Shown in pieces: positions 1 through 11,700 of a DNA stretch of 58,944 bases (positions within the stretch are counted from its first letter, which is position 1; every line of letters starts with the position of its first letter). This DNA is from CAYPEZ01 sp964622275 (GTDB lineage Bacteria; Patescibacteriota; Minisyncoccia; Phycocordibacterales; UBA6899). Location: NCBI GenBank assembly GCA_964622275.1, contig CAZUMX010000001.1, positions 1 through 58,944 of the forward strand, read 5' to 3'. A program made the position numbers and the translations under genes. The notes under the pieces are model-generated. The model was not told the DNA's origin and ran no database searches. It was given only the letters and a program-made list of their open reading frames with translations.

Positions 1-1446
1 CACTTCATATGCAAGGAAGCTATTGAGCTCATTACCACTTGATGCTTCAGAAAGTGTTGATGTCGCAAAGTTATTATCACCTGCTTGTACTGATGCGAGC
101 CAGTTTTGAGCAAAATACGGTGTATCTGTTGCAGTTCCAGTGCCGTCAGTTGATTCGGCCAGATACCAGAGCGGGAATGTACATGTCCAGGCAGCACTTG
201 AGTCATTGACTCCGGTGCATGTACCCGTGTCTTGAGTACAGGAGTACCCAAAGACAGTTGCTCCAACGGCTGATGGATAGCAGCGATTTGCGTTATATTC
301 TCCAGAAGCATCACAGCTCGATGAGCCAACGCCAGAACGATAGACATTGAATATCGCTGATGTGATTTCTGCGCCATTCGATGTTGTTGTACAGCTATTT
401 TGATCGTCGACTGTGTATTTCACCTGGAATCCAGATGTCTGGCCATTTGGATTTGTGAGATTCATTGGCCCCACACCGTCTGTGTCAAGAAGACTGATTG
501 AAGCAGCGGAAATGGTGGGAGTGATATTATTGATCGTCATGATGGAGTTGGCTCCCTGTTGACCACCAGAAGCAGCAAATCCATGACTATCGATAACATA
601 TCCGTATGCTGTGTAGTTGCCGTCTGGTTTTGGATTCTCCATTACGTAGTTACAACTTGGATGTGTCGATGACCCAGTGACAGAACACCACGTCCCCCCC
701 GCGCCACACGCAGAACCCGTGAAGTCAGCAGAACGGCACACATAAAGCGAAACGGTATCTGCTGTTCCATCAACATCTGCATCACTGGAAGTCGAGTACC
801 ATGTCACAACTGTTCCTGGATCAACTGGAGATGTGTCAATAAATGCCGTAAACGATGGAGCGTGATTTACAGAAAATGGTGAGGATGTCGTGCCGGTTGT
901 TCCTTGAGAATACGCTGGATTACACTGAGGATTTGATCCATTGTTGTCACAAATCCACGCATACCAAGGATTTGATTCAGCATCAGAACTGTATGTTGTG
1001 GTCGCTGCCACCGTCGTCGATCCACTGGTTGTCAGCGAAGAGACTGCCCAACGATTCGCAGCGTTTCCACCTCCACAGGTAGGAACCCCACCAATGACAG
1101 TCGACGAACCAGATAAGAAATTCTTACAAATAAGAAGGTAGTAAGAATCGTTTGAGGAGTCTGTTGCGGTTGCCCTCCATGTAATCTGGGACCCAACATT
1201 TGTAGGAGTTGTTGTTGATGATCCTGGATCTTCGTTTGCGTAGACTGTCCAGTCTGGTGGTGTATTGAGAACGGTAACCGATGTGGTCGCATTCGCCGCA
1301 GCAGCACGCTCTATAAGACTTACTTTTGGTAAATCAACCAAGAGTCCACAGAGGATCACACCGACGCCAAGAAAAAGCGCTCCAATACTAGCCTTTCCAC
1401 TTTCAAAATATTGAAAATGACGGAGATGTTCCTTAATCGTTTTCAT
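1..1446 (-). CDS. Exported Ig-like surface protein, 3' end beyond window
   Basis: An open frame of 482 codons runs from an ATG at 1446 off the left edge without a stop, so only the N-terminal part is visible. Residues about 18-38 form one hydrophobic segment (IGALFLGVGVILCGLLVDL) followed by an AAA motif, which suits a signal peptide or anchor. The rest is Thr/Ser-rich with Ig-like stretches (one starts NHAPSFTAFIDTSPVDPG) and many Cys residues in pairs, such as CDNNGSNPQC and YVCRSADFTGSAC. The style matches the other exported giants here, especially the C-terminal part of the 6.1-kaa protein, where NHAP and a Cys-rich stretch also occur. I see no catalytic motif. A surface role is inferred from export and composition only. 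The frame was read directly from the bases and is continuous. Confidence 0.8.
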   Translation of the reverse strand, partial: MKTIKEHLRHFQYFESGKASIGALFLGVGVILCGLLVDLPKVSLIERAAAANATTSVTVLNTPPDWTVYANEDPGSSTTTPTNVGSQITWRATATDSSNDSYYLLICKNFLSGSSTVIGGVPTCGGGNAANRWAVSSLTTSGSTTVAATTTYSSDAESNPWYAWICDNNGSNPQCNPAYSQGTTGTTSSPFSVNHAPSFTAFIDTSPVDPGTVVTWYSTSSDADVDGTADTVSLYVCRSADFTGSACGAGGTWCSVTGSSTHPSCNYVMENPKPDGNYTAYGYVIDSHGFAASGGQQGANSIMTINNITPTISAASISLLDTDGVGPMNLTNPNGQTSGFQVKYTVDDQNSCTTTSNGAEITSAIFNVYRSGVGSSSCDASGEYNANRCYPSAVGATVFGYSCTQDTGTCTGVNDSSAAWTCTFPLWYLAESTDGTGTATDTPYFAQNWLASVQAGDNNFATSTLSEASSGNELNSFLAYEV

Positions 1447-1462
1447 GCCTCTTTCCCAAAAC

Positions 1463-1468
1463 ATTATA
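1463..1468 (-). promoter_or_regulatory. -10 box for left-edge surface gene
   Basis: A perfect TATAAT on the minus strand lies 16 nt before the ATG at 1446. The short leader contains AAGAGG directly against the start codon. No convincing -35 is visible at 17 nt. The rest of the 115-bp spacer to the next gene shows nothing else. Confidence 0.45.
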
Positions 1469-1561
1469 CCCTTATAATCCATAGGTTTTATACAAGGTTA
1501 TACACAGTTATCCACAAATTTCTCCCCTTTTCCATGGAAAAATGCCTATTTTGACTAAAGA

Positions 1562-2785
1562 CTACTTATAACGAATAGCGTCAAGTGGATCAAGTTTCGA
1601 TGCACGACGTGCTGGAAATACCCCTGTCAAAAAACCCACAACACCGGAAAACACGGTAATGAAGACGAGGAACGGCATTGGGAACCGAAAGAGTGATACG
1701 GATTTCCCTCCAAAGTTTGAAGCAGCAACATTCATGAGTCCGTTAAGAGTGAGACCGATCGCAAGCCCAAAAGCAATTCCCATCAACCCCCCAAGGGTAC
1801 CCACAATCACTGATTCAGAAATAAAAAGAATCTTAATATCTCCAGCAGATGCTCCGAGCGTACGCATGATACCAATTTCTCCAGTACGCTCGAGGAGAGT
1901 CACGGTCATCGTATTAAACATTCCAATAGCAGACACAGTAAGTGCGATACCTCCGAACACCGCAAGAACCGCTTGAATACCTTGGAAGATTTTGTTTGCT
2001 TGTTCAACAGTTTTTGAGAGCGCAGTCACAACAAATCCTTGTTTGACGATTTCTGCCTGAACGAGATCGAGAAAATCAACTTTAGTCACACGCACTTGAG
2101 CTTTGTCGTATGTATTGATTGAAATATTCCCAGACAATTCCGAGAGTTGAATAAATGTGCCGATGAAATTTTCTTCGTTTGTTACTCCCACGACACGGTA
2201 CTCTTTTGGGATATCGACTTCCGTGACTTCATCAGTTCCTTCAATAGGAATAAATGCCCGAAATGTGACTTTCTTTCCTATCATTTTTTTGGGATCCTCG
2301 ATAGCAAACAGCTTTAATACCGCCTTTGTGAGGATGACTCCGTCTTTAAGTTTTGCGGCATTTTCATCTGTAAAAATCTCACCTTCGATAACATTCGTAC
2401 CTGTATAACGAAAGTATGCAGGATCAGCACCCTGAAGAAACGTATTCCCTGTTAAGCTCTCGCCTGACTGCCCTTGTGTCGTAATAAGAGCTGCCACACT
2501 AGCCATCGGCGCAACATCCTTAACATTCTCAAGACGTTTCAATTTTTCAACATTATCTTTGGTGAGTGTAATAACTTTTGAAGGAGGGTTGTTGACTGAG
2601 AGAGACAGAAGGGTTTCTCCAAGAACAATTTGCTCAAGAATAATTCCTTGTAGGCCAAATCCTAGCGCCACCAAGGTGACGACGGCACCAGTTCCGACAC
2701 CCATACCGCCGATCGTCAGCCACGTACGAGCGGGGTTCGTCTTAAACATACGTGTCGATAGCATTGCAATGTCTTGTAAACGCAT
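1562..2785 (-). CDS. ABC transporter permease, MacB/FtsX type
   Basis: This is an inner-membrane permease of about 407 aa with the MacB/LolC topology: one N-terminal membrane helix after the TNPARTWLTIGG motif, a large extracytoplasmic domain (residues about 45-275), then three C-terminal helices forming an FtsX domain with the typical ERTGEIGIMRTLGAS coupling motif. It ends in ARRASKLDPLDAIRYK, the usual C-terminus of the family. It follows the ATPase gene and would form the transporter with it. I chose the ATG at 2785 because MRLQDIAMLSTRMFKTNPART is the natural family N-terminus. A TTG at 2812 with a GGAG nine bases upstream would add nine residues and overlap the ATPase by 20 nt. MacB-type systems are mechanotransmission exporters or work on envelope proteins; the substrate here is unknown. 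Confidence 0.9.
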   Translation of the reverse strand: MRLQDIAMLSTRMFKTNPARTWLTIGGMGVGTGAVVTLVALGFGLQGIILEQIVLGETLLSLSVNNPPSKVITLTKDNVEKLKRLENVKDVAPMASVAALITTQGQSGESLTGNTFLQGADPAYFRYTGTNVIEGEIFTDENAAKLKDGVILTKAVLKLFAIEDPKKMIGKKVTFRAFIPIEGTDEVTEVDIPKEYRVVGVTNEENFIGTFIQLSELSGNISINTYDKAQVRVTKVDFLDLVQAEIVKQGFVVTALSKTVEQANKIFQGIQAVLAVFGGIALTVSAIGMFNTMTVTLLERTGEIGIMRTLGASAGDIKILFISESVIVGTLGGLMGIAFGLAIGLTLNGLMNVAASNFGGKSVSLFRFPMPFLVFITVFSGVVGFLTGVFPARRASKLDPLDAIRYK

Positions 2786-2792
2786 AGATATA

Positions 2793-4118
2793 TTAGTGGT
2801 GGGCAGAGCCAATGTGCATCACTCCCTGTGCGATTAATTTCTCAATAAGGCGCGTGGCGTCAGACACTTGTTTATATGAAAGTCCAACACCTCCTTGGTC
2901 AGGAGAAAGAGAGAGTTGATTGAAGAAATCTTCTTTTTTTGTGAATCCTCCAATACGATATTCAATGGCTTCGTTCAAATGCTGTCGCTGTGTTTGAGTA
3001 AGCTGAAGCTGACTTTCTTCAATAAGAAACTGCTCAAGACGCTCGACATACTGTGTCTTTGGAATTCCTGTGACCCCAGCAACCATCCTACGAAATCGTG
3101 CTACATCTCTTCCGTGATCGAGGACTTTTTCAACACGTTCGCTCATTTTTGTTGCTTGAGAGACGTCAATACCAGCTCCACCTTTTTCATACTCCAGCAT
3201 GAGAAGGCGCAAATATGCATCTTGATTCATCTTTCCATTGATCACCTGCTCAGTCATTTTTTCCAAACGCAAAATTTGATCATATGTAATGTCTTGAGTA
3301 ATGAAGTTCACGACACTTTTCACCTGAAGTTCTTGTGGAGAGTCATACGGATAGATACGAGAGAGTTGTTCAATCTCTGTAATAATCGTTGACCCTGGAG
3401 GCGGCTGAATAATTTGTCGTTTTTCCGGATTTGGGACAATGCGCACAATTTTCCCGTCAGCCATATATACAACACGGTGTGCATATGGGAGGTACTTCGC
3501 ATCGTGGGTAACAAGAATAACGGTTTTCTTATCTTTGTCGTTAATTTCAGCCAATGTATCCATAACCTGCGCAGCAGTAATGGAGTCGAGGTTTCCAACT
3601 GGCTCGTCTGCAATAAGAATCTCGGGATCGTTCACGAGCGACCGAGCAACGGACACACGCTGCTGTTGTCCTCCAGAGAGAAGTGGCGGTCGCTTGTGTG
3701 CCACCTGGTCAATCATAAAACGTCGGCACAATTCCCAAGCTTTTTCCTCACGCTCTTTTGCAGCGACACCCGCAAAAATAAGTGGGAGGGCCACATTATC
3801 GAGAACAGTAATTGAGGGGATGAGGTTAAATTGCTGATACATAATACCCATGATCTTGCGCTGGTAGAGCACCATCTCCATTGGAGAATAATCATAGATA
3901 CTTTCCCCTTTGACCCACATTCTTCCTTTCGACGGCTGTAGGACCCCAAACATACTATAGAGGAGTGTCGATTTCCCACATCCTGATGGACCAAAGAGAA
4001 TGATGTATTCGTGAGGAAAAATCTCTACGGTTGTTCCCTTATTCGCCTTGAATTCATTACTTTTTCCAAGGTTATAGGTAATCTCGATGTTGTCTGCAAA
4101 AATAATTGGTTTAGCCAT
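2793..4118 (-). CDS. ABC transporter ATP-binding protein with C-terminal extension
   Basis: Cytoplasmic ATPase of the LolD/MacB class, about 441 aa. Visible motifs are Walker A GPSGCGKST (residues 43-51), the Q-loop MYQQFNLIP, signature LLSGGQQQRVSVARSL, Walker B ILIADEPVGNLDS and the H-loop VTHD. The usual domain is about 230 aa. Here roughly 190 further residues follow (about 250-441), helical in character, with two similar stretches: EKGGAGIDVSQATKMSERVE and DQGGVGLSYKQVSDATRLIE. That extension is not part of a standard LolD and may be a regulatory or scaffold module. The start at 4118 (MAKPIIFADNIEITY) is chosen over a TTG ten codons upstream. The permease follows seven bases downstream and an FN3 exported protein gene precedes, so the three genes probably work together. 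Confidence 0.92.
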   Translation of the reverse strand: MAKPIIFADNIEITYNLGKSNEFKANKGTTVEIFPHEYIILFGPSGCGKSTLLYSMFGVLQPSKGRMWVKGESIYDYSPMEMVLYQRKIMGIMYQQFNLIPSITVLDNVALPLIFAGVAAKEREEKAWELCRRFMIDQVAHKRPPLLSGGQQQRVSVARSLVNDPEILIADEPVGNLDSITAAQVMDTLAEINDKDKKTVILVTHDAKYLPYAHRVVYMADGKIVRIVPNPEKRQIIQPPPGSTIITEIEQLSRIYPYDSPQELQVKSVVNFITQDITYDQILRLEKMTEQVINGKMNQDAYLRLLMLEYEKGGAGIDVSQATKMSERVEKVLDHGRDVARFRRMVAGVTGIPKTQYVERLEQFLIEESQLQLTQTQRQHLNEAIEYRIGGFTKKEDFFNQLSLSPDQGGVGLSYKQVSDATRLIEKLIAQGVMHIGSAHH

Positions 4119-4208
4119 ACTAGAGTTTATTTTGCAACACAGCAGCAACGAGAGAATGTTTGAGTTTCATGTTCAAAATATTATGTTCCATACGTATTTT
4201 ATACCGGA

Positions 4209-5702
4209 CTACTTACCAATGTTTTTGACCCAGCCGAATGTCCCCTCAAAGTTCTCGAGGATGATATCAATAATACTTTTCTCCTTATTCGGAGTGAAGA
4301 GGACAAAGTTCTCCGATTTGATCTTGTTTCCAGCCAAGTCTTTACATTCAACCCAATATTGATACACCGTCGAGGGCATGAACTCGACAACAACTTGTAC
4401 GTGTGCTGACTTTGGCTCCTTATTCTCTCCTAAACCTGTTGGCTCAATACCAGGAGCAATGCCTTCTCGATAGAAAAACTGACAATATGCCGGCTCGTCT
4501 GTAGACCAAGATACAATGGTCTGCACTTTTGCTTCTGCAGATGGGTAAAGCGTCGATTCGTTTGCAACTTTTGAAATGAGAGGTGGTGCTTGATCCTTTA
4601 CTGTCGTGAACTGAATAGGATTTGAAATAACTTTATCTCCTTGAGCATTTTCGACTTTAAGAATTGCTTGGTACTTACTCCCAAGCTTGAGATCGTTCAA
4701 CTTTACTGTATGTGCAGTTGCGAGATTTGGAGTTCCGGCAGAGCGTGATTCTTTCGTCTTCAAGTTTGTGAACTCAATAACGCCTGAAGATGGGACCGTT
4801 GTTGTCCACCCAAGCGTTGCTGAGTATTCTTCTGCCTTTAACACACGAAATGTGCTAATGATTGGGAGAATAGACTTTGTCGTCAGTGTGAAATCTTTGC
4901 TTTTGCCAATAAGCCCAAGTGTCGCCTCAGAAGACACACGAAAATGGTAAAGCGTGCCGGGGCGAAGCCCGATCACTCGAATCACGTGATCAGAAACTCG
5001 CTCATTTGGCTCACCTTGCTTTGAAACATATGGGTCTGCGGCGTCTGGTTGATACTCATCTTGCGCAGCGATTTCAACAACCGAGTTCGATTCCTGATCA
5101 GTCCCCCAAGATATCACAGCATAATCGCTACCCAACTCATCGATGTGCGGAGTCCCGATAATTCTCGGAGCTTCGAGAATGCGTTTTGCTGTATCAGAAA
5201 CAGCGACAGCAACAGCATTTAATCCTTCAGGGGTTTTGATCTTTTCAATTGCTTCAATTGCTCGCTCGACATTTGCCTGCTCTTCACGGGGGAGCTTCTC
5301 AATGCTTTCAATTTTTTTTGTTCCAGATGTAATGATTGTATAGTCGCCAGAGACTGCTTGGTTTCCTCCAACATCCGAGGAGACGGCTCTTAAGTGATAC
5401 ACCGTCGAGGGAAGCAAGTCTTCAAGAATGATACTGTGAGATTTTTTATTCGCGACTGGATCACGCGCTATTCCATAGTTTTTATCAAGGCCGTAGTTGA
5501 TCAAAGATTCCGCTTCCTCATCTGTCTCCCAAGTGACTGTGGCACTTGTCGCTGTGACTGACTTAATGTTGATATTTGAAAGCTTCGGGGGAGTAAAGTC
5601 CGACTGTGCAAGTCCGAAGATCGGAGCAAGAAGATAGAGCAGAAAGGCTCCCCCAGACAAGGATACGGCAAAAGGAGCCCATCGTTTCTCCGGACGGATC
5701 AT
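4209..5702 (-). CDS. Exported four-FN3-domain protein next to ABC transporter
   Basis: A 497-aa protein with an N-terminal membrane/signal segment (about residues 11-32, ending in GLAQSDF) and four consecutive fibronectin III-like domains at roughly 34-125, 180-280, 283-370 and 375-475. Each has the TSATVTWETDEEAES or YAVISWGTDQES strand pattern and an LxPxTxYHxR strand, as in the N-terminal domains of purple acid phosphatases. The C-terminus is a short amphipathic stretch, IIDIILENFEGTFGWVKNIG. No enzyme domain is present. It precedes the ATPase and permease genes in the same direction with a 90-bp spacer, so it is plausibly the extracytoplasmic partner of that MacB-like transporter, replacing a MacA adaptor. 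That is inference from context; it could also be an independent surface protein. Confidence 0.82.
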   Translation of the reverse strand: MIRPEKRWAPFAVSLSGGAFLLYLLAPIFGLAQSDFTPPKLSNINIKSVTATSATVTWETDEEAESLINYGLDKNYGIARDPVANKKSHSIILEDLLPSTVYHLRAVSSDVGGNQAVSGDYTIITSGTKKIESIEKLPREEQANVERAIEAIEKIKTPEGLNAVAVAVSDTAKRILEAPRIIGTPHIDELGSDYAVISWGTDQESNSVVEIAAQDEYQPDAADPYVSKQGEPNERVSDHVIRVIGLRPGTLYHFRVSSEATLGLIGKSKDFTLTTKSILPIISTFRVLKAEEYSATLGWTTTVPSSGVIEFTNLKTKESRSAGTPNLATAHTVKLNDLKLGSKYQAILKVENAQGDKVISNPIQFTTVKDQAPPLISKVANESTLYPSAEAKVQTIVSWSTDEPAYCQFFYREGIAPGIEPTGLGENKEPKSAHVQVVVEFMPSTVYQYWVECKDLAGNKIKSENFVLFTPNKEKSIIDIILENFEGTFGWVKNIGK

Positions 5703-5712
5703 ACCTCACTCT

Positions 5713-5718
5713 ATTATA
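5713..5718 (-). promoter_or_regulatory. -10 box before FN3/ABC genes
   Basis: TATAAT lies 10 nt before the ATG at 5702, within CTATATAATAG. With a start point about seven bases downstream the mRNA would have almost no leader, although GAGGT also sits next to the start codon. Confidence 0.45.
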
Positions 5719-5761
5719 TAGAGTATTTACTCCCCTGCCCTGTGGATTCCCTTTTAAGGAC

Positions 5762-8700
5762 TCAATTTGCGGTCAGGGTGTTTGACCCAGTGTGCGTCGT
5801 GGCAGCTGTACCCGATGGCACATTGATTCCCCAATACATTACGGTTGTGACAGCGACCGTCGTTGTGGGTTTAGAGAGGTTCAGCGCAAATGACTGCGGC
5901 GATGTTGCGAGTGTTTGGCACGACGTACATGAACCATACGAGAAGCTCGATGTTGCATACTTTTGGTTTGCCGCAACAATTGTCGAGGAACCATTTGTCA
6001 TATCTGTTCCGGATACAAGGAGATTTAATGGTGTATTTCCTGTATTCCGAATCGTTGTCGTTGGATTATATGATCCTGAATTTTGCCCAACAGTGACGGA
6101 TCCATATGCAATAGTGCTTGATGCTGAGAAGCCACGCAGTGTATACAGCTCTTGTGAAGACGATGCCGAGACTCTTGTGAGTGATGAATCTACAATATCC
6201 GTAATGGACTGCCAGTTTTCTGACGCATATGTACTTCCAATATCTGTTGGATCAGCAAAATAGTAAATATCTGCTCCACAAGAGAACTGACAACTATTTC
6301 CTGCGCAACTACTGAACGAACACGATGTTGATGCGATCTGGTAACAGTTGTTTTGATCGGCACTACACATGCGCCCCAACGCAAGTCCAGAACGATACAT
6401 GGTTGTTGTGGCAAACTGCAAATCAGTATATCCATTCAGATCGGTAACGGTCCCCGTAGCATAGACTGTCGTTGTTGCTCCTTCGACGAGGGCAATATTC
6501 TGATCGTTATTGAAGTGATATTCCGTAATTGATGGTGGATAGAGCACGGTCATTTCTGCGACCTTTGAGTAATTATCGAGTGCAACACCTGCTTTTGTTG
6601 TGCGGAAACAATATGATGGTGCGTTAGCATAACTTGTTATTTGGAAATTATATTCGACTTCCGTGTACTGTCCGTTCGAGACATTCATGCTGTTGGTCTG
6701 GTTTGTGGTATCTTCCAACATTTCCCCCGGAGTAAAGGTGCTTCCTGTTGGCACAGAGAGAAGATCAGACGTGGGCGCATGATTGACGAACTGACTGGAA
6801 GCAGACATACATGCAACAGCACTACCACAAGAGCCACTTCCAGGCACATCACTATAACTTCCTGATGAAACAGACTGACAGTTTGGTGATGCCCCCTTTG
6901 GAGCAACCTGGAGTCGGAATTGTTCTCCAACAAGAGATGTTCCGGAGTTTTTCACCTGGAGACGGAGGCGTACATTTTGATTTGGAAGCTGATTGGAAAG
7001 TATTGTATCGAGCAATGCACTCCACGATGCTCCACTATTTGATTGCTCTGGTCCAGTAACAGTTGTCGGTAGAATCGCTGTATAAGGGAATACTCGTGGG
7101 ATGTCCCATCCTCCGTGCTGGTACCAATAGGTGAAACCAATACCTCCTGATGAATATGTCGAATCTGTTGTGGTTGCTGCAGCAAAGAAATCCCCATTCG
7201 CATCATAGACATTCACAGTAATGACTCCGGTTGAGAGCCAGTTCACACGAGACTCGTACCATCCACTTACCCATGTTACCGTCGTGGAAGCAAGCTGTGT
7301 TGCTCCACCGTCTTTGTAGTTGTAGGCAACATTCTTCGAAATAGTGAGCTTATCTGTCCCAGGAAGTTCAAAACAAATACCGTAATTCTGGTGAAGTGTT
7401 ATTGGGGACTGAACTCCAAACAAGAAACATGGCTCGTCACTGAACCCCGTATTAACATATTGATAGTACCGGAACGTTGTATCTCTACTTATGCCAAGTG
7501 ACGCTTGTCCAATACCGCTTGTATTCTGCGAAGTTTCGTTACCAGCAGAAGCACCGAGACCATAGGTACGCTCGTAATTCATCGTTGCCAATGCTGAGAA
7601 AAGCGAGGTGTCTCCGGAGTAATCACTGAGACTTCCATCTTCAAAGTCATCAAAGAACGTGAAGGTACTCGTACCACTTCCTGTCCCAGGGGCCGTGTTA
7701 TTCCCATAGTACATATAGATGACAGTCTCACCGGCAGCAAGTGATGGGATCTTCACCCAGACAGTTGATGTTGCCCCCGTGTTTACAACTTCAAACCAAT
7801 ACGAAAGTGATGTCGTTCCACTCGAATCAGTAAATCGGATATCATCAAAATCTGCTTGCATATCTGAGTCATATTCAACATCAAACTTCACTGCGGCGTT
7901 TGTTACTGCTGTCCCATTTGAGTTTGTGATTGTGACACGCTTTCGCTTTGACCAGTTGACGTCATACCATTCACTTGCAGGGACCCCCTCACCTCCGTCA
8001 TCGTATCGCCAACGGTAGTGTGGCTGGTCAACAAAGAGACAAGCGCTGTCGTCGAAACGAATCTGCCCACACGCATCACCGCCATCATCGTCGAATCCTT
8101 CGCCTGCAAGGTTTCCGGTATGGGTCTGGAACGTAATTGACGCACTTGAGGTTCCGCTACGGACAACGTTATGTCCGGTAATTGAGGTTGATGTTGCAAA
8201 CCGCATTCTGGAATAAAACGAAGATGCATTTTGATCAATCGCTGTTGATGAGATGGACACAAGGGTTCCACCATTCACCGCAAGCTCAAAGTCACCATTT
8301 TGGAACGTTGAAAGAGTTGTTGCTCCGAGAATTTGGAGGCCACTCGTTGCCATATTTCGTACTGAAAAATAGTTTGCAGAGAGTGTCCCCGCTGACATAA
8401 TCCAATCAAAGACACCACTACCTTGGTTTGTGATAGTTGTTGTTGCTCCAGACGCACCTGTGACCTGAAGTGTTGCACCAGAGAATGAACTTGTCGCTCC
8501 GCTTGCATGACGAACAGTGACAACTCGAGAAGATCCCCCGAGGGCTGTCCCGTCAAAGTCTGTTGCGTAGCTCCAGTAATCGGTTCCACTTGTGCGAGAA
8601 TAATTTCCAAAGATATACACATTCCCATCAACCCCAGCATGATCCTGAGAGTAGAGCGATGCAGTTGGGTTCACTTCATACGTGCTTGCTGATGAATTCC

Positions 8701-11700
8701 ATGAACGAAGCTGCGTTGATGTCCCAATTGCAAGAATGTTGTAGAGATCTCCGCCTTGCGTCTTAGAGTTTATTGTGTAGTTTGCCGATCCATTATTTAT
8801 TGCGAGTCGTGATCCTGTCCATGTCGTCGCCGCTCCTCCAACGAGATTTGTAAACGTACTTCGAACTTCTAACGTTGTCCCAGAAGTTTGCGTATATGAT
8901 GTCCCGGCGAAAAGAGAGAAGGTCCCAGATGTTGTCGCATTTCCTGTCATTGTCCATCCACCACCTGCATTGTTGAATTCAAGATTGGCAAACTGTGAAT
9001 TACCAGCTGTAACAAAATATCCCGTCGTCGTCCCAGTCATCTTTACTGTTCCAGACGCATGGGTAAATGTATCTGAGTTTACAAAAGATTGTCGTACTTC
9101 CAGAACACCCGATGGAAGCGTGGTGGTCCCCGAAAGAATTCTGAGTGACCCTGTCGTTGTTGCGTTTGTGTCAGCCATGGTATACGTACCACCCCCAGCA
9201 AACAAGAGCTGTCCAAGTGATGAGCCTCCCATGCGTACTGTCGCTGAGGATGTCGCCGTCATCTTGAGCGCAGATGACTGATTTGCAGTAACAATACCTC
9301 CAGAATTTTGGAAGTCACCTGCGACAGCAAAGGTTCCTACGGGCATGGTGACGGTCCCAGTTGCGACAGTGATCGATCCTGTTGATGTTGCTTGGCTATC
9401 TTGGAATGTCCAAGCTCCACCAGATCCAGCAAAGAGCAGGTTCGCCCACGTTGATGTCCCTGCAGTAATGGTCTTCCCTGTCGCAGTGGACGTAAACTTC
9501 ACAATACTTCCTGTTGCAGACGAGAAGGATGATGGCGATGTGTTTTCGGTGAAATTCCCTCCAACAGCGAATACTCCTGTGGGAAGGGCGACAGATCCGC
9601 CAGAAATAACAACATTGTTTGTCGCTGTCGCAGAGACGGAGCCAAAAGACCATCCTCCTCCTGACCCAGTAAATGAGAGGTCGTAGAATGCTGAGGTGCT
9701 TGGTGTAATAGTTTTCCCGGTCGTTGATGCGGTAAATGACACAGATGAGTTCCCTGATGTGAAGGTCCCTCCTCCTGAAATAGTAAACTGCCCGCCGAAC
9801 ACGTGTGACTGTGTTCCCGCCGCTTGGAATGTTGCTCCATTTTCAACAAAAAGTGACCCATCCTTTGATTCTGTTGTTGACGCATTCGCATGAATCGTCA
9901 CGTTCCCTCCTGGAGCAAACGTCTTCCCTGACCAAACTCGAAGTTCTGTTCCTGGCAAGACAGACAATGTGTTTGGAGCACCCAAGCTCGCCATCACAGG
10001 AATGTCCGTGTCATTGTTATAGTCATATTGATCAATGTTTGTTATCGCAAGCGAGGTGAGACCTTCGTGACGGAGAATGACGGTATTTCTATAAATATCC
10101 ATATTGATAATATTCGTTGCGGGATCCATTGAAATAGTCGCTCCGCGTGCACTACCGCCAGTATCAAGATAGACCGTCAACGTATCTCCGGGATTAAAGA
10201 TCACGTTCGAGATCGTATACAAACCTGTTCCTGAGTCACAATATGTACTATACGACCCAAGACCTTGGACTTTTAAGCGCACGTTGTGGGTAGAGTTGTC
10301 ACACACGGGAGTGCCCATTGGGGTTACACCTGAATCAGCATAGACAACACCCGAGATGTATACGTTTGCAGCAGAATCATCCCAAATAAGCATGCCAGGA
10401 TCTCCTCCGGGGTCGTTATCAAAATATTCTCCTCCAAGATTTCCGTTGATTGTCGTCGACGCCAAATGCGCACTGAATCTCCATGCTGACGTCGAAGACC
10501 CTGTTGCGGTCACGTTGTATGCACTGATTGCTGTTGTTGTTGCAAAACGGTTTCTGAAGAAAATTTTCAGTGGGTTCGCATCAATTGCAGACGCAGTAAC
10601 GCTCATTCCTGTCCCACCGTTTTGAGCAACCTCAAAGTCCCCGTCGGAAAGATTGTTGATTGTGGGAGATCCACTTATATCAAGTCCACGACTATCACTA
10701 TTTCGGATTTGGAAATATTGTGCTGTCGTTGAACCTCCTGAAATTCTTAACGCATAAGTACCACCGCCACCTTGGCGGCCAATAGATGTTGATGCTGTTG
10801 CTGAGCCGTAAGCTTCCCATCCCCCTGCGGTTAATGCGAAAGACGCATTCGACGCAAATCGTACGGTCGCCTGTCGTGGAACCCCAAGAGTTGTCCCGTC
10901 AAAGTCTGTGAGGTAGCTCCAGTATTCTGTTCCTGTTGACCGAACATAATCTCCCCAAATATACAAATCACCGTTGACCGCAGCATGATTTTGAGAATAC
11001 AGCGATCCAGTTCCAAGGGTTGTAACTTGTGTTGAGCTTGAGTTCCACATCTTCACATCCGTTGCAGTCCCTATACGCAACAACTCATACACATCTCCCG
11101 CATCTGACTTTGTATTGAGCGTATAGGCAGTCCCTGAATTGAGGTGAAGTACTGTTCCCGACCATGTGGTTGATGCACCACCGACATTGTTAGAAAACGT
11201 ACCGTCCACTTCAAGGGTTGTCCCTGAACTCTGTGTAAAGCTGTTGGCTTGTGTCAGCGAGAACGAACCAGTTGTCGTTGCGTTTGAAAGCATCGTCCAA
11301 CCACCCTGAGAACTATTAAAGATCACTGAGCCAAAGGACGAAGACGAAGCATAGATTGTTCTTCCGGTCCCAGCAGCATTAAATGTTACTGTTCCTGATG
11401 AGTGCGTGTAAGTGCCATAATTTGCCCATGATCCACCAACATTGAAAGTTCCTGAATTTGAACCAATGAACGTCGTTGAGGTCCCGATGGTAAGGTTTCC
11501 AGTGACTGTCAGTGTTGGGTCATTGGTATTTGCTGTCACAGTAACGGGATTAATCCCATCTCCGATAACAAGGTCGTCTGAGACAGAGCAATTGCCGCTA
11601 AGCATAGTATACGTTGGTGAGCCACTTCCTGCGGGACGAAGTTCGAGTCGGTAATAGGACAATGCGCGAATATTTTGCGCTGTGGTTGTAGCGTATCTAA

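Noticed and set aside
1528..1541. TTTTCCATGGAAAA palindrome as a terminator
   Set aside because: Short and A/T-rich stem with no T run on the relevant strand; it lies after the permease gene but gives no stable hairpin.
4120..4191. 23-codon frame between the FN3 and ATPase genes
   Set aside because: ATG to TAG in the 90-bp spacer without a ribosome-binding site. Could be a leader peptide, but nothing supports it.
5742..6263. Plus-strand open frame of 173 codons
   Set aside because: It lies entirely opposite the 3' end of the giant gene, where Thr/Ser/Val-rich codons leave the opposite strand open. The same holds for the many plus-strand frames between 6 and 24 kb and between 35 and 40 kb.
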